From Ptiloglossa arizonensis (Eukaryota > Arthropoda > Insecta > Hymenoptera > Colletidae): a stretch of DNA of 64,000 nt. The stretch lies in the NCBI RefSeq assembly GCF_051014685.1, contig NW_027478402.1, positions 1,736,001-1,800,000 on the forward strand. The letters are read 5' to 3'. The notes beneath the pieces are model-generated. The model did not search any database, had not been told where the DNA came from, and saw nothing but the letters and a program-made list of their open reading frames with translations. The position numbers and the translations under genes are program-made. Shown piece by piece: positions 38,501 through 51,700 of the stretch. The number at the start of each line of letters is the position of its first letter. The first letter of the stretch is position 1.

Positions 38501-38507
38501 GGATTGC
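35503..38507. repeat. 17-mer segmental duplication, copy 1 (3005 bp)
   Basis: Identical to 38508-41512 at every place compared. The shared private features are 'caaagaaatgttttttt' (2-bp deletion, near 36262), 'gaacatattggcg', 'tgtgcgtttttcacc', 'cttttccacc-like' variants around 38100 and 'tttcccccagggcc' (a 1-bp insertion, near 37513). The length is explained base by base: 17 x 177 = 3009, with indels of -2, -1, -1, +1 and -1. The left boundary is at 35502-35503, where a outside becomes c at the matching place in copy 2. The phrase 'cttttccacc-like' refers to 'gtttctccaccattcc', the actual sequence there. Confidence 0.93.
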
Positions 38508-41500
38508 CGAACTCGAGAAATTCCTGTTGCATCTGAAAGTAGAAACTCGCCCGATTACAACGGTATGTGTATTTTTCCCCTAGGCCTTTGTAGTTATTGG
38601 TTTCGAGTATCAGACTTGCGAAAATTTTGATGGTTTCTCAACCATTCCTTAACTTCAAACTCCCATATCTCGCGAACGGATTGACGAACTCGAGAAATTC
38701 CTGTTGCATCTGAAAGTAGAAACTCGCGCGATTACAGAGGTATGTGTATTTTTCTCCTAGGCCATAGTAGTTATTGGTTTCGAGTATCAGACTTGCGAAA
38801 ATTGTGATGGTTTCTCAACCATTCCTTAATTTCAAACTTCCATATCTCGCGAACGGATTGACGAGGTCGAGAAATTCCTGTTGCATCTGAAAGTAGAAGC
38901 TCGCCCGATTACAATGGTATGTGTATTTTTCCCCTAGGCCTTTGTAGTTATTGGTTTCGAGTATCAGACTTGCGAAAATTTTGATGGTTTCTCAAGCATT
39001 CCATAACTTCAAACTCCCATATCTCGCGAACGGATTGAAGAACTCGATTATTTCCAGTTGCATCTGAAAGAAGAAACTCGACCGATTAGAATGGTGTGTC
39101 TACTTTTCCCCTAGGTCAATCCAGTTATTCGTTTCTAGCATCAGAATTGCGAAAATTTTGGTGGTTTCTCAAGCATTCATTAACTTCAAACTCCCATATC
39201 TCGCGAACGGATTGACGAGCTCGAGAAATTCCTGTTGCATCTGAAAGCAGAAACTCGCCCGATTACAAAGAAATGTTTTTTTCCCCTAGGCCTTTGTAGT
39301 TATTGGTTTCGAGTATCAGACTTGCGAAAATTTTGAGGGTTTCTCAACCATTCCTTAACTTCAAACTCACATATCTCGCGAACGGATTGACGAACTCGAG
39401 AAATTTCTGTTGCATCTGAAAGTAGAAACTCGCCCGATTACAATGGTGTCTGTCCTTTTCCCCTAGGCCATTCCAGTTATTGGTTTCGAGTATCAGACCA
39501 GCGAAAATTTTGATGGTTTCTCAACCATTCCTTAACTTCAAACTCCCATATCTCGCGAACGGAATGACGAACTCGAGAAATTCCTGTTGCATATGAAAGT
39601 AGAAACTCGCACGATTACAAGGGTGTGTATACTTTTCCCCTAGGCCATTCCAGTTATTGGTTTCGAGTATCAGAATTGCGAAAGTTTCGATGGTTTCTCA
39701 ACCATTCCTTAACTTCAAACTCCCATATCTCGTGAACGGATTGACGAACTCGAAAAATTCCTGTTGCATCTGGAAGTAGAAACTCGCACGATTACAAGGG
39801 TGTGTGTACTTTTCCCCTAGGCCATTCCAGATATTGGTTTCGAGTATCAGAATTGCGAAAATTTTGATGGTTTCTCAACCATTCCTTAACTTCAAACTCC
39901 CATATCTCGCGAACATATTGGCGAACTCGAGAAATTCCTGTTGCATCTGAAAGCAGAATCTCGCCCGATTACAACGGTATGTGTATTTTCCCCTAGGCCA
40001 TTGTAGTTATTGGTTTCAAGCATCAGAATTGCGATAATTTTGATGGTTTCTCAACCATTCCTTAACTTCAAACTCCCATATCTCGCGAAAGGAATGACGA
40101 ACTCGAGAAATTCCTGTTGCATCTGAAAGTAGAAACTCGCCCGATTAAAAAGATATGTGCGTTTTTCACCTAGGCCTTTGTAGTTATTGGTTTCGAGTAT
40201 CAGACTTGCGAAAATTTTGATGGTTGCTCAACCATTCCTAAAATTCAAACTCCCATATCTCGCGAACGGATTGACGAACTCGAGAAATTCCTGTTGCATC
40301 TGAAAGTAGAAACTCGCACGATTACAAGGGTTTGTGTATTTTCCCCTAGGCCATTCCAGTTATTGGTTTCGAGTATCAGAATTGCGAAAATTTTGATGGT
40401 TTCTCAACCATTCCTTAACTTCAAACTCCCATGTCTCGCGAACGGAATGACGAACTCGAGATATTCCTGTTGCATCTGAAAGTGGAAACTCGCCCGATTA
40501 CAAAGGTATGTGCATTTTTCCCCCAGGGCCTTTGTAGCTATTGGTTTCGAGTATCAGACTTGCGAAAATTTAGATGGTTTCTCAAGCATTCCTTAACTTC
40601 AAACTCCCATATCTCGCGAACGGATTGACGAACTCGAGAAATTCCTGTTGCATCTGAAAGCAGAAACTCGCCCGATTACAACGGTTTGTGTATTTTCCCC
40701 TAGGCCATTGTAGTTATTGGTTTCAAGAGTCAGAATTGCGATAATTTTGATGGTTTCTCAACCATTCCTTAACTTCAAACTCCCATATCTCGCGAAAAGG
40801 ATGACGAACTCGAGAAATTCCTGTTGCACCTGAAAGTAGAAACTCGCCCGATTAAAAAGATATGTGCGTTTTTCACCTAGGCCTTTGTAGTTATTGGTTT
40901 CGAGTATCAGACTTGCGAAAATTTGGATGGTTGCTCAACCATTCCTTAAATTCAAACTCCCATATCTCGCGAACGGATTGACGAACTCGAGAAATTCCTG
41001 TTGCATCTGAAAGTAGAAACTCGCACGATTACAAGGGTGTGTGTACTTTTCCCCTAGGCCATTCCAGTTATTGGTTTCGAGTATCAGAATTGCGAAAATT
41101 TTGATGGTTTCTCCACCATTCCTTAACTTCAAACTCCCATGTCTCGCGAACGGAAGGACGAACTCGAGAAATTCCTGTTGCATCTGAAAGTGGAAACTCG
41201 CCCGATTACAAAGGTATGTGCATTTTTCCCCTAGGCCTTTGTTGCTATTGGTTTCGAGTATCAGACTTGCGAAAATTTTGATGGTTTCTCAAGCATTCCT
41301 TAACTTCAAACTCCCATATCTCGCGAACGGATTGACGAACTCGAGAAATTCCTGTTGCATCTGAAAACAGAAACTCGCCCGATTACAACGGTATGTGTAT
41401 TTTTCCCCTAGGCCTTTGTAGTTATTGGTATCGACTATCAGACTTGCGAAAATTTTGATAGATTCTCAACCTATCCTTAACTTCAAACTCCCATTTCTCG

Positions 41501-41512
41501 CGAACGGATTGC
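38508..41512. repeat. 17-mer segmental duplication, copy 2 (3005 bp)
   Basis: Head-to-tail second copy of 35503-38507. Identity with copy 1 runs on through about 53 more bases (to 41565, matching 38560) before 'tacaacggtatg' and 'tacaaagatatg' part. That short overlap of homology is the likely exchange tract. The apparent absence of differences means a very recent event or an assembly duplication. Confidence 0.93.
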
Positions 41513-42169
41513 CGAACTCGAGAAATTCCTGTTGCATCTGAAAGTAGAAACTCGCCCGATTACAAAGATATGTGTGTTTTTCACCTAGGCCTTTGTAGTT
41601 ATTGGTTTCGTGTATCAGACTTGCGAAAATTTTGATGGTTTCTCAAGCATTCCTTAACTTCAAACTCCCATATCTCGCGAACGGATTGACGAACTCGATT
41701 ATTCCCTGTTGCATCTGAAAGTAGAAAGTCGACCGATTACAGTGGTGTGTGTGTACTTTTCCCCTAGGCCATTCCAGTTATTCGTTTCTAGCATCAGAAT
41801 TGCGAAAATTTTGATGGTTTCTCAACCATTCCTTAAGTTCAAACTCCCATATCTCGCGAACGGAATGACGAACTCGAGAAATTCGTGTTGCACCTGGAAG
41901 CAGAAACTCGCCCGATTACAATGGTGTGTGCACTTTTCCCCTAGGTCATTCCAGTTATTGGTTTCGAGTATCAGACTTGCGAAAATTTTGATGGATGCTC
42001 AACCATTCCTTAAATTCAAACTCCCATATCTCGCGAACGGATTGACGAACTCGAGAAATTCCTGTTGCATCTGAAAGCAGAAACCCGCCCGATTACAACG
42101 GTATGTGTATTTTCCCCTAGGCCATTGTTGTTATTGGTTTCAAGCGTCAGAATTGCGATAATTTTGATG

Positions 42170-44020
42170 GTTCCTCAAGCATTCCTTAACTTCAAACTCA
42201 CATATCTCGCGAACGGATTGACGAACTCGAGAAATTTCTGTTGCATCTGAAAGTAGAAACTCGCCCGATTACAATGGTGTCTGTACTTTTCCCCTAGGCC
42301 ATTCCAGTTATTGGTTTCGAGTATCAGACCAGCGAAAATTTTGATCGTTTCTCAACCATTCCTTAATTTCAAACTCCCATATCTCGCGAACGGATTGACG
42401 AACTCGAGACATTTCTGTTGCATCTGAATGTAGAAACCCGCCCGATTGCAATGTGTATGTACTTTTCCCCTAGGCCATTCCAGTTATTGGTTTCGAGTAT
42501 CAGACCAGCGAAGATTTTGATGGTTTCACAACCATTCCTTAACTTCAAACTCCCATATCTCGCGAACGGTTTGACGAACTCGAGAAATTCCTGTTGCATC
42601 TGAAAGTAGAAACTCGCCCGATTACAATGGTGTCTGTACTTTTCCCCTAGGCCATTCCAGTTATTGGTTTCGAGTACCAGACCAGCGAAAATTTTGATGG
42701 TTTCTCAACCATTCCTTAATTTCAAACTCCCATATCTCGCGATCAGATTGACGATCTCGAGAAATTTCTGTTGCATCTGAAAGTAGAAACCCGCCCGATT
42801 ACAATGGTGTATGTACTTTTCCCCTAGGCCATTCCAGTTATTGGTTTCGAGTATCAGACCAGCGAAAATTTTGATGGTTTCACAACCATTCCTTAACTTC
42901 AAACTCCCATATCTCGCGAACGGATTGACGAACTCGAGAAATTTCTGTTGCATCTGAAAGCAGAAACTCGCCCGAGTACAATGCTGTGTGTACTTTCCCC
43001 CTAGGCCACTCCAGTTATTGTTATCGAATATCAGACTTGCGAAAGTTTTGATGGTTTCTCAACCATCTCTTAACTCCCAACTCCGACATTTCGCGAACGG
43101 ATTGACGAATCCGAATAATTTCTGTTGCATCTGAAAGTAGAAACTCTCCCAATTACAACGGTATGTGCATTTTTGCCCGAGGCCATAGGAGTTATTGATT
43201 TCGAGTATCAGACTTTCCAAAATTTTGATGGTTCCTCAAGCATTCCTTAACTTCAAACTCACATATCTCGCGAACAGATTGACGAACTCGAGAAATTTCT
43301 GTTGCATCTGAAAGTAGAAACTCGCCCGATTACAATGGTGTCTGTACTTTTCCCCTAGGCCATTCCAGTTATTGGTTTCGAGTATCAGACCAGCGAAAAT
43401 TTTGATCGTTTCTCAACCATTCCTTAATTTCAAACTCCCATATCTCGCGAACGGATTGACGAACTCGAGACATTTCTGTTGCATCTGAAAGTAGAAACCC
43501 GCCCGATTACAATGGTGTATGTACTTTTCCCCTTGGCCATTCCAGTTATTAGTTTCGAGTATCAGACCAGCGAAAATTTTGATGGTTTCACAACCATTCC
43601 TTAACTTCAAACTCCCATATCTCGCGAACGGATCGACGAACTCGAGAAATTCCTGTTGCATCTGAAAGTAGAAACTCGCCCGATTACAATGGTGTCTGTA
43701 CTTTTCCCCTAGGCCATTCCAGTTATTGGTTTCGAGTATCAGACCAGCAAAAATTTTGATGGTTTCTCAACCATTCCTTGATTTCAAACTCCCATATCTC
43801 GCGAACGGATTGACGAACTCGAGAAATTTCTGTTGCATCTGAAAGTAGAAGCCCGCCCGATTACAATGGTGTATGTACTTTTCCCCTAGGCCATTCCAGT
43901 TATTGGTTTCGAGTATCAGACCAGCGAAAATTTTGATAGATTCTCAACCATTCCTTAACTTCAAACTCCCATTTCTCGCGAACGGATTGCCGAACTCGAG
44001 AAATTCCTGTTGCATCTGAA
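42170..44020. repeat. Six-monomer tandem duplication (offset 1061 bp)
   Basis: About 42170-42960 matches 43231-44020. It starts at 'gttcctcaagcattcc' with 'aactcacatatc' and includes 'gatcgtttctc' and 'gagacatttctg'. The offset is 6 x 177 - 1. The missing base lies in 'gcaatgtgtatgtac' near 42449. Related copies of the second half occur near 57057-57830. Confidence 0.82.
42975..43235. repeat. Divergent J-K monomer pair, copy 1 of 5
   Basis: A distinctive pair: 'cgagtacaatgctgtg', 'ttatcgaatatcag', 'gcgaaagttttg', 'ctcccaactccgacatttc', 'gaatccgaataatttc', then 'ctctcccaattac', 'tttttgcccgagg', 'ataggagttattgatttc'. 'ctccgacatt' lies at 43081 here, and at 47149, 56881, 57943 and 62542 in the other copies. 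The spacings are multiples of 177 apart from small indels. Confidence 0.85.
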
Positions 44021-44559
44021 AGTAGAAACTCGCCCGATTACAAAGATATGTGTGTTTTTCACGTAGGCCTTTGTAGTTATTGGTTTCGTGTATCAGACTT
44101 GCGAAAATTTTGATGGTTTCTCAAGCATTCCTTAACTTCAAACTCCCATATCTCGCGAACGGATTGACGAACTCGATTATTCCCTGTTGCATCTGAAAGT
44201 AGAAAGTCGACCGATTACAGTGGTGTGTGTGTTCTTTTCCCCTTGGCCATTCCAGTTATTCGTTTCTAGCATCAGAATTGCGAAAATTTTGATGGTTTCT
44301 CAACCATTCCTTAAGTTCAAACTCCCATATCTCGCGAACGGAATGACGAACTCGAGAAATTCCTGTTGCATTTGAAAGTGGAAACTCGCCCGATTACAAA
44401 GGTATGTGTGTTTTCCCCTAGGCCATTGTTGTTATTGGTTTCGAGTATCAGACCAGCGAAAATTTTGATGATTTCTCAACCATTCCTTAATTTCAAACTC
44501 CCATATCTCGCGAACGGATTGACGAACTCTAGAAATTTCTGTTGCATCTGAAAGTAGAA

Positions 44560-47500
44560 ACTCGCCCCATTACAATGGTGTCTGTACTTTTCCCCTAGGC
44601 CATTCCAGTTATTGGTTTCGAGTATCAGACCAGCGAAAATTTTGATGGTTTCTCAATCATTCCTTAATTTCAAACTCCCATATCTCGCGAACGGATTGAC
44701 GAACTCGAGAAATTTCTGTTGCATCTGAAAGTAGAAACCCGCCCGATTACAATGGTGTAGGTACTTTTCCCCTAGGCCATTCCAGTTATTGGTTTCGAGT
44801 ATCAGACCAGCGAAAATTTTGATGGTTTCTCAACCATTCCTTAACTTCAAACTCCCATGTCTCGCAAACGGAATGACGAACTCGAGAAATTCCTGTTGCA
44901 TCTGAAAGTGGAAACTCGCCCGATTACAATGGTGTGTGTACTTTTCCCCTAGGCCATTCCAGTTATTGTTTTCGAGTATCAGACCAGCGAAAATTTTGAT
45001 GGTATCGCAACCATTCCTTAACTTCAAACTCCCATATCTCGCGAACGGATTGACGAACTCGAGAAATTCCTGTTGCATGAGAAAGTAGAAACTCGCCCGA
45101 TTACAAAGGTATGTGTATTTTTCCCCTAGGCCTTTGTAGTTATTGGTTTCGTGTATCAGACTTTCGAAAATTTTGATGGTTTCTCAACCATTCCTTAACA
45201 TCAAACTCCCATATCTCGCGAACGGATTGACGAACTCGAGAAATTCCTGTTGCATCTGAAAGTGGAAACTCGCCCGATTACAAAGGTATGTGTATTTTTC
45301 CCGTAGGCCTTTGTAGTTATTGGTTTCGAGTATCAGACTTGCGAAAATTTTGATGGTTTCTCAACCATTCCGTATCTTCAAACTCCCATATCTCGTGAAC
45401 GGGTTGACGAACTCGAGAAATTCCCGTTGTATCTGAAAGTAGAAGCTCGCCCGATTACAATGCTGTGTGTACTTTTCCCCTAGGCCACTCCAGTTGTTGT
45501 TATCGAATATCAGACTTGCAAAAATTTTGATGGTTTCTCAACCATCCCTTAACTCCAAAATCCGATATTTCGCGAACGGATTGACGAACTCGAGAAATTC
45601 CTGTTGCATCTGAAAGTAGAAACTCGCCCGATTACAATGGTGTGTGTACTTTTCCCCTAGGCCATTCCAGTTATTGGTTTCGAGTATCAGACCAGCGAAT
45701 ATTTTGATGGTTTCTCAACCATTCCTTAGCATCAAACTCCCATATCTCGCGAACGGAATGACGAACTCGAGAAATTCCTGTTGCATGTGAAAGTAGAAAC
45801 CCGCCCGATTACAATGGTGTATGTACTTTTCCCCTAGGCCATTCCAGTTATTGGTTTCGAGTATCAGACCAGCGAAAATTTTGATGGTTTCTCAAACATT
45901 CCTTAACTTCAAACTCCCATATCTCGCGAACGGATTGACGAACTCGAGAAATTCCTGTTGCATGAGAAAGTAGAAACTCGCCCGATTACAAAGGTATGTG
46001 TATTTTTCCCCTAGGCCTTTGTAGTTATTGGTTTCGTGTATCAGACTTTCGAAAATTTTGATGGTTTCTCAACCATTCCTTAACATCAAACTCCCATATC
46101 TCGCGAACGGATTGACGAACTCGAGAAATTCCTGTTGCATCTGAAAGTGGAAACTCGCCCGATTACAAGGGTATGTGCATTTTTCCCCTAGGCCTTTGTA
46201 GTTATTGGTTTCGAGTATCAGACTTTCGAAAATTTTGAGGGTTTCTCAACCATTCCTTAACTTCAAACGCCCACGTCTCGCGAACGGATTGACGAACTCA
46301 AGAAATTCCTGTTGCATCTGAAAGTAGAAACTCGCCCGATTACAAAGATATGTGTGTTTTCCCCTAGGCCATTGTAGTTATTGGTTTCGAGTATCAGACT
46401 TGCGAAAATTTTGAGGGTTTCTCAACCATTCCTTAACTTCAAACTCCCATATCTTGCGAACGGATTGACGTACTCTAGAAATTCCTGTTGCATCTGAAAG
46501 TAGAGACTCGCCCGATTAGAATGGTGTATTTACTTTTCCCTTAGGGCATTACAGTTATTCGTTTCGAGCATCAGAATTGCGAAAATTGCGATGGTTTCTC
46601 AACCATTCCTTAACTTCAAACTCCCATATCTCGCGAACGGATTGACGAACTCGAGAAATTCCTGTTGCATCTGAAAGTGGATACTCGCCCGATTACAAAG
46701 GTATGTGTGTTTTCCCTAGGCCATTGTAGTTATTGTTTTCGAGTATCAGACTTGCGAAAATTTTGAGGGTTTCTCAACCATTCCTTAACTTCAAACGCCC
46801 ACATCTCGCGAACGGATTGACGAACTCGAGAAATTCCTGTTGCATCTGAAAGTAGAAACTCACCCGATTACAAAGATATGTGTGTTTTCCCCTAGGCCAT
46901 TGTAGTTATTGGTTTCGAGTATCAGACTTGCGAAAATTTTGAGGGTTTCTCAACCATTCCTTAACTTCAATCTCCCATATCTGGCGAACGGATTGACGAA
47001 CTCGAGAAATTTCTGTTGCATCTGAAAGCAGAAACTCGCCCGAGTACAATGCTGTGTGTACTTTCCCCCTAGGCCACTCCAGTTATTGTTATCGAATATC
47101 AGACTTGCGAAAGTTTTGATGGTTTCTCAACCATCTCTTAATTCCCAACTCCGACATTTCACGAACGGCTTGACGAATCCGAATAATTTCTGTTACATCT
47201 GAAAGTAGAAACTCTCCCAATTACAACGGTATGTGCATTTTTGCCCGAGGCCATAGGAGTTATTGATTTCGAGTATCAGACTTTCGAAAATTTTGATGGT
47301 TCCTCAAGCATTCCTTAACTTCAAACTCACATATCTCGCGAACGGATTGACGAACTCGAGAAATTTCTGTTGCATCTGAAAGCAGAAACTCGCCCGAGTA
47401 CAATGGTGTGTATATTTTTCCCCTAGGGCATTACAGTTATTCGTTTCGAGCATCAGAATTGCGAAAATTGCGATGGTTTCTCAACCATTCCTCCACTTCA

Positions 47501-48960
47501 AACTCCCATATCTCGCGAACGGATTGACGAACTCGAGAAATTCCTGTTGCATCTGAAAGTAGAAACTCGCCCCATTACAATGGTGTCTGTACTTTTCCCC
47601 TAGGCCATTCCAGTTATTGGTTTCGAGTATCAGACCAGCGAAAATTTTGATGGTTTCTCAATCATTCCTTAATTTCAAACTCCCATATCTCGCGAACGGA
47701 TTGACGAACTCGAGAAATTTCTGTTGCATCTGAAAGTAGAAACCCGCCCGATTACAATGGTGTAGGTACTTTTCCCCTAGGCCATTCCAGTTATTGGTTT
47801 CGAGTATCAGACCAGCGAAAATTTTGATGGTTTCTCAACCATTCCTTAACTTCAAACTCCCATGTCTCGCGAACGGAATGACGAACTCCAGAAATTCCTG
47901 TTGCATCTGAAAGTGGAAACTCGCCCGATTACAATGGTGTGTGTACTTTTCCCCTAGGCCATTCCAGTTATTGTTTTCGAGTATCAGACCAGCGAAAATT
48001 TTGATGGTTTCGCAACCATTCCTTAACTTCAAACTCCCATATCTCGCGAACGGATTGCCGAACTCGAGAAATTCCTGTTGCATGTGAAAGTAGAAACCCG
48101 CCCGATTACAATGGTGTATGTACTTTTCCCCTAGGCCATTCCAGTTATTGGTTTCGAGTATCAGACCAGCGAAAATTTTGATGGTTTCTCAACCATTCCT
48201 TAACTTCAAACTCCCATATCTCGCGAACGGATTGACGAACTCGAGAAATTCCTATTGCATGAGAAAGTAGAAACTCGCCCGATTACAAAGGTATGTGTAT
48301 TTTTCCCCTAGGCCTTTGTAGTTATTGGTTTCGTGTATCAGACTTTCGAAAATTTTGATGGTTTCTCAACCATTCCTTAACATCAAACTCCCATATCTCG
48401 CGAACGGATTGACGAACTCGAGAAATTCCTGTTGCATCTGAAAGTGGAAACTCGCCCGATTACAAAGGTATGTGTATTTTTCCCGTAGGCCTTTGTAGTT
48501 ATTGGTTTCGAGTATCAGACTTGCGAAAATTTTGATGGTTTCTCAACCATTCCGTATCTTCAAACTCCCATATCTCGTGAACGGGTTGACGAACTCGAGA
48601 AATTCCCGTTGTATCTGATATTAGAAGCTCGCCCGATTACAATGCTGTGTGTACTTTTCCCCTAGGCCACTCCAGTTGTTGTTATCGAATATCAGACTTG
48701 CAAAAATTTTGATGGTTTCTCAACCATCCCTTAACTCCAAAATCCGATATTTCGCGAACGGATTGACGAACTCGAGAAATTCCTGTTGCATCTGAAAGTA
48801 GAAACTCGCCCGATTACAATGGTGTGTGTACTTTTCCCCTAGGCCATTCCAGTTACTGGTTTCGAGTATCAGACCAGCGAATATTTTGATGGTTTCTCAA
48901 CCATTCCTTAGCATCAAACTCCCATATCTCGCGAACGGATTGACGAACTCGAGATATTCC
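44560..48960. repeat. 17/18-mer duplication with one monomer gained
   Basis: About 44560-45060 matches 47565-48065 at an offset of 3005 bp. From about 45080 to 45780 the match continues at 3182 bp, one monomer more. The gained monomer is near 48075-48250 ('gcatgtgaaag', 'gtgtatgtac'). Shared marks are 'ctcaatcattcc', 'gtgtaggtac', 'cattccgtatcttc' and 'ttgtatctg'. Differences such as 'tctgatattag' (about 48616) show the copies have aged more than the 35.5-41.5 kb pair. Confidence 0.85.
47040..47310. repeat. Divergent J-K monomer pair, copy 2 of 5
   Basis: Same pair as at 42975, with private changes 'ttaattcccaac', 'cacgaacggcttg' and 'gttacatctg'. It lies 23 monomers after copy 1. Confidence 0.85.
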
Positions 48961-51700
48961 TGTTGCATCTGAAAGTGGAAACTCGCCCGATTACAAAGGT
49001 ATGTGCATTTTTCCCCTAGGCCTTTGTAGCTATTGGTTTCGAGTATCAGACTTGCGAAAATTTTGATAGTTTCTCAAGCATTCCTTAACTTCAAACTCCC
49101 ATATCTCGCGAACGGATTGACGAACTCGAGAAATTCCTGTTGCATCTGAAAGCAGAAACCCGCCCGATTGCAACGGTATGTGTATTTTCCCCTAGGCCAT
49201 TGTAGTTATTGGTTTCAAGCGTCAGAATTGCGATAATTTTGATGGTTTCTCAACCATTCCTTAGCTTCAAACTCCCATATCTCGCGAACGGAATGACGAA
49301 CTCGAGAAATTCCTGTTGCATCTGAAAGTAGAAACTCGCCCGATTACAATGCTGTGTGTACTTTTCCCCTAGGCCACTCCAGTTGTTGTTATCGAATATC
49401 AGACTTGCAAAAATTTTGATGGTTTCTCAACCATCCCTTAACTCCAAAATCCGATATTTCGCGAACGGATTGACGATCTCGAGAAATTCCTGTTGCACCT
49501 GGCAGCAGAAACTCGCCCGATTACAATGGTGTGTGCACTTTTCCCCTAGGTCATTCCAGTTATTGGTTTCGAGTATCAGACTTGCGAAAATTTTGATGGA
49601 TTCTCAACCATTCCTTAAATTCAAACTCCCATTTCTCGCGAACGGATTGCCGAACTCGAGAAATTCCTGTTGCATCTGAAAGTAGAAACACGCCCGATTA
49701 CACAGGTATGTGTGTTTTTCACCTAGGCCTTTGTAGTTATTGGTTTCGTGTATCAGACTTGCGAGAATTTTGATGGTTTCTCAAGCATTCCTTAACTTCA
49801 AACTCCCATATCTCGCGAACGGATTGACGAACTCGATTATTCCCTGTTGCATCTGAAAGTAGAAAGTCGACCGATTACAGTGGTGTGTGTGTACTTTTCC
49901 CCTAGGCCATTCCAGTTATTCGTTTCTAGCATCAGAATTGCGAAAATTTTGATGGTTTCTCAACCATTCCTTAAGTTCAAACTCCCATATCTCGCGAACG
50001 GAATGACGAACTCGAGAAATTCCTGTTGCATCTGAAAGTGGAAACTCGCCCGATTACAAGGGTATGTGCATTTTTCCCCTAGGCCTTTGTAGTTATTGGT
50101 TTCGAGTATCAGACTTGCGAAAATTTTGATGGTTTCTCAACCATTCCGTATCTTCAAACTCCCATATCTCGCGAACGGGTTGACGAACTCGAGAAATTCC
50201 CGTTGTATCTGAAAGTAGAAGCTCGCCCGATTACAATGCTGTGTGTACTTTTCCCCTAGGCCACTCCAGTTGTTGTTATCGAATATCAGACTTGCAAAAA
50301 TTTTGATGGTTTCTCAACCATCCCTTAACTCCAAAATCAGATATTTCGCGAACGGATTGACGAACTCGAGAAATTCCTGTTGCATCTGAAAGTAGTAACT
50401 CGCCCGATTACAATGGTGTGTGTACTTTTCCCCTAGGCCATTCCAGTTATTGGTTTCGAGTATCAGACCAGCGAATATTTTGATGGTTTCTCAACCATTC
50501 CTTAGCATCAAACACCCATATCTCGCGAACGGATTGACGAACTCGAGAAATTCCTGTTGCATCTGAAAGTGGAAACTCGCCCGATTACAAAGGTATGTGC
50601 ATTTTTCCCCTAGGCCTTTGTAGCTATTGGTTTCGAGTATCAGACTTGCGAAAATTTTGATAGTTTCTCAAGTATTCCTTAACTTCAAACTCCCATATCT
50701 CGCGAACGGATTGAAGAACTCGAGAAATTCCTGTTGCATCTGAAAGCAGAAACCCGCCCGATTGCAACGGTATGAGTATTTTCCCCTGGGCCATTGTAGT
50801 TATTGGTTTCAAGCGTCAGAAATGCGATAATTTTGATGGTTTCTCAACCATTCCTTAGCTTCAAACTCCCATATCTCGCGAACGGAATGACGAACTCGAG
50901 AAATTCCTGTTGCATCTGAAAGTAGAAACTCGCCCGATTACAATGCTGTGTGTACTTTTCCCCTAGGCCACTCCAGTTGTTGTTATCGAATATCAGACTT
51001 GCAAAAATTTTGAAGGTTTCTCAACCATCCCTTAACTCCAAAATCCGATATTTCGCGAACGGATTGACGATCTCGAGAAATTCCTGTTGCACCTGGAAGC
51101 AGAAACTCGCCCGGTTACAATGGTGTGTGCACTTTTCCCCTAGGTCATTCCAGTTATTGGTTTCGAGTATCAGACTTGCGAAAATTTTGATGGATTCTCA
51201 ACCATTCCTTAAATTCAAACTCCCATTTCTCGCGAACGGATTGCCGAACTCGAGAAATTCCTGTTGCATCTGAAAGTAGAAACTCGCCCGATTACAAAGG
51301 TATGTGTGTTTTTCACCTAGGCCTTTGTAGTTATTGGTTTCGTGTATCAGACTTGCGAAAATTTTGATGGTTTCTCAAGCATTCCTTAACTTCAAACTCC
51401 CATATCTCGCGAACGGATTGACGAACTCGATTACTCCCTGTTGCATCTGAAAGTAGAAAGTCGACCGATTACAATGGTGTGTGTGTACTTTTCCCCTAGG
51501 CCATTCCAGTTATTCGTTTCTAGCATCAGAATTGCGAAAATTTTGATGGTTTCTCAACCATTCCTTAAGTTCAAACTCCCATATCTCGCGAACGGAATGA
51601 CGAACTCGAGAAATTCCTGTTGCATCTGAAAGTGGAAACTCGCCCGATTACAAGGGTATGTGCATTTTTCCCCTAGGCCTTTGTAGTTATTGGTTTCGAG
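48495..51700. repeat. 9-mer tandem duplication (offset 1594 bp)
   Basis: About 48495-50100 matches 50089-51700. Marks are 'cattccgtatcttc', 'aactccaaaatc', 'ccttagcatcaaac', 'caagcgtcag' with 'gcgataatt', and 'gtgtgtgtgtac'. The length is 9 x 177 + 1. Scattered substitutions separate the copies (for example 'tcgattattccc' and 'tcgattactccc'). A partial third copy lies near 58980-60230. Confidence 0.87.

Noticed and set aside
41740..41760. GT microsatellite (gtgtgtgtgtac) as an independent locus
   Set aside because: It is the normal ggtgtgtgtac run of the monomer lengthened by one GT step, inherited in several duplicated blocks.
35503..48083. The 3005-bp spacing at 35.5-41.5 kb and again at 44.8/47.8 kb as one common HOR
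   Set aside because: Both are 17 x 177 - 4, but the indels that make up the -4 differ and the monomers are of different types. The equal length is a coincidence.
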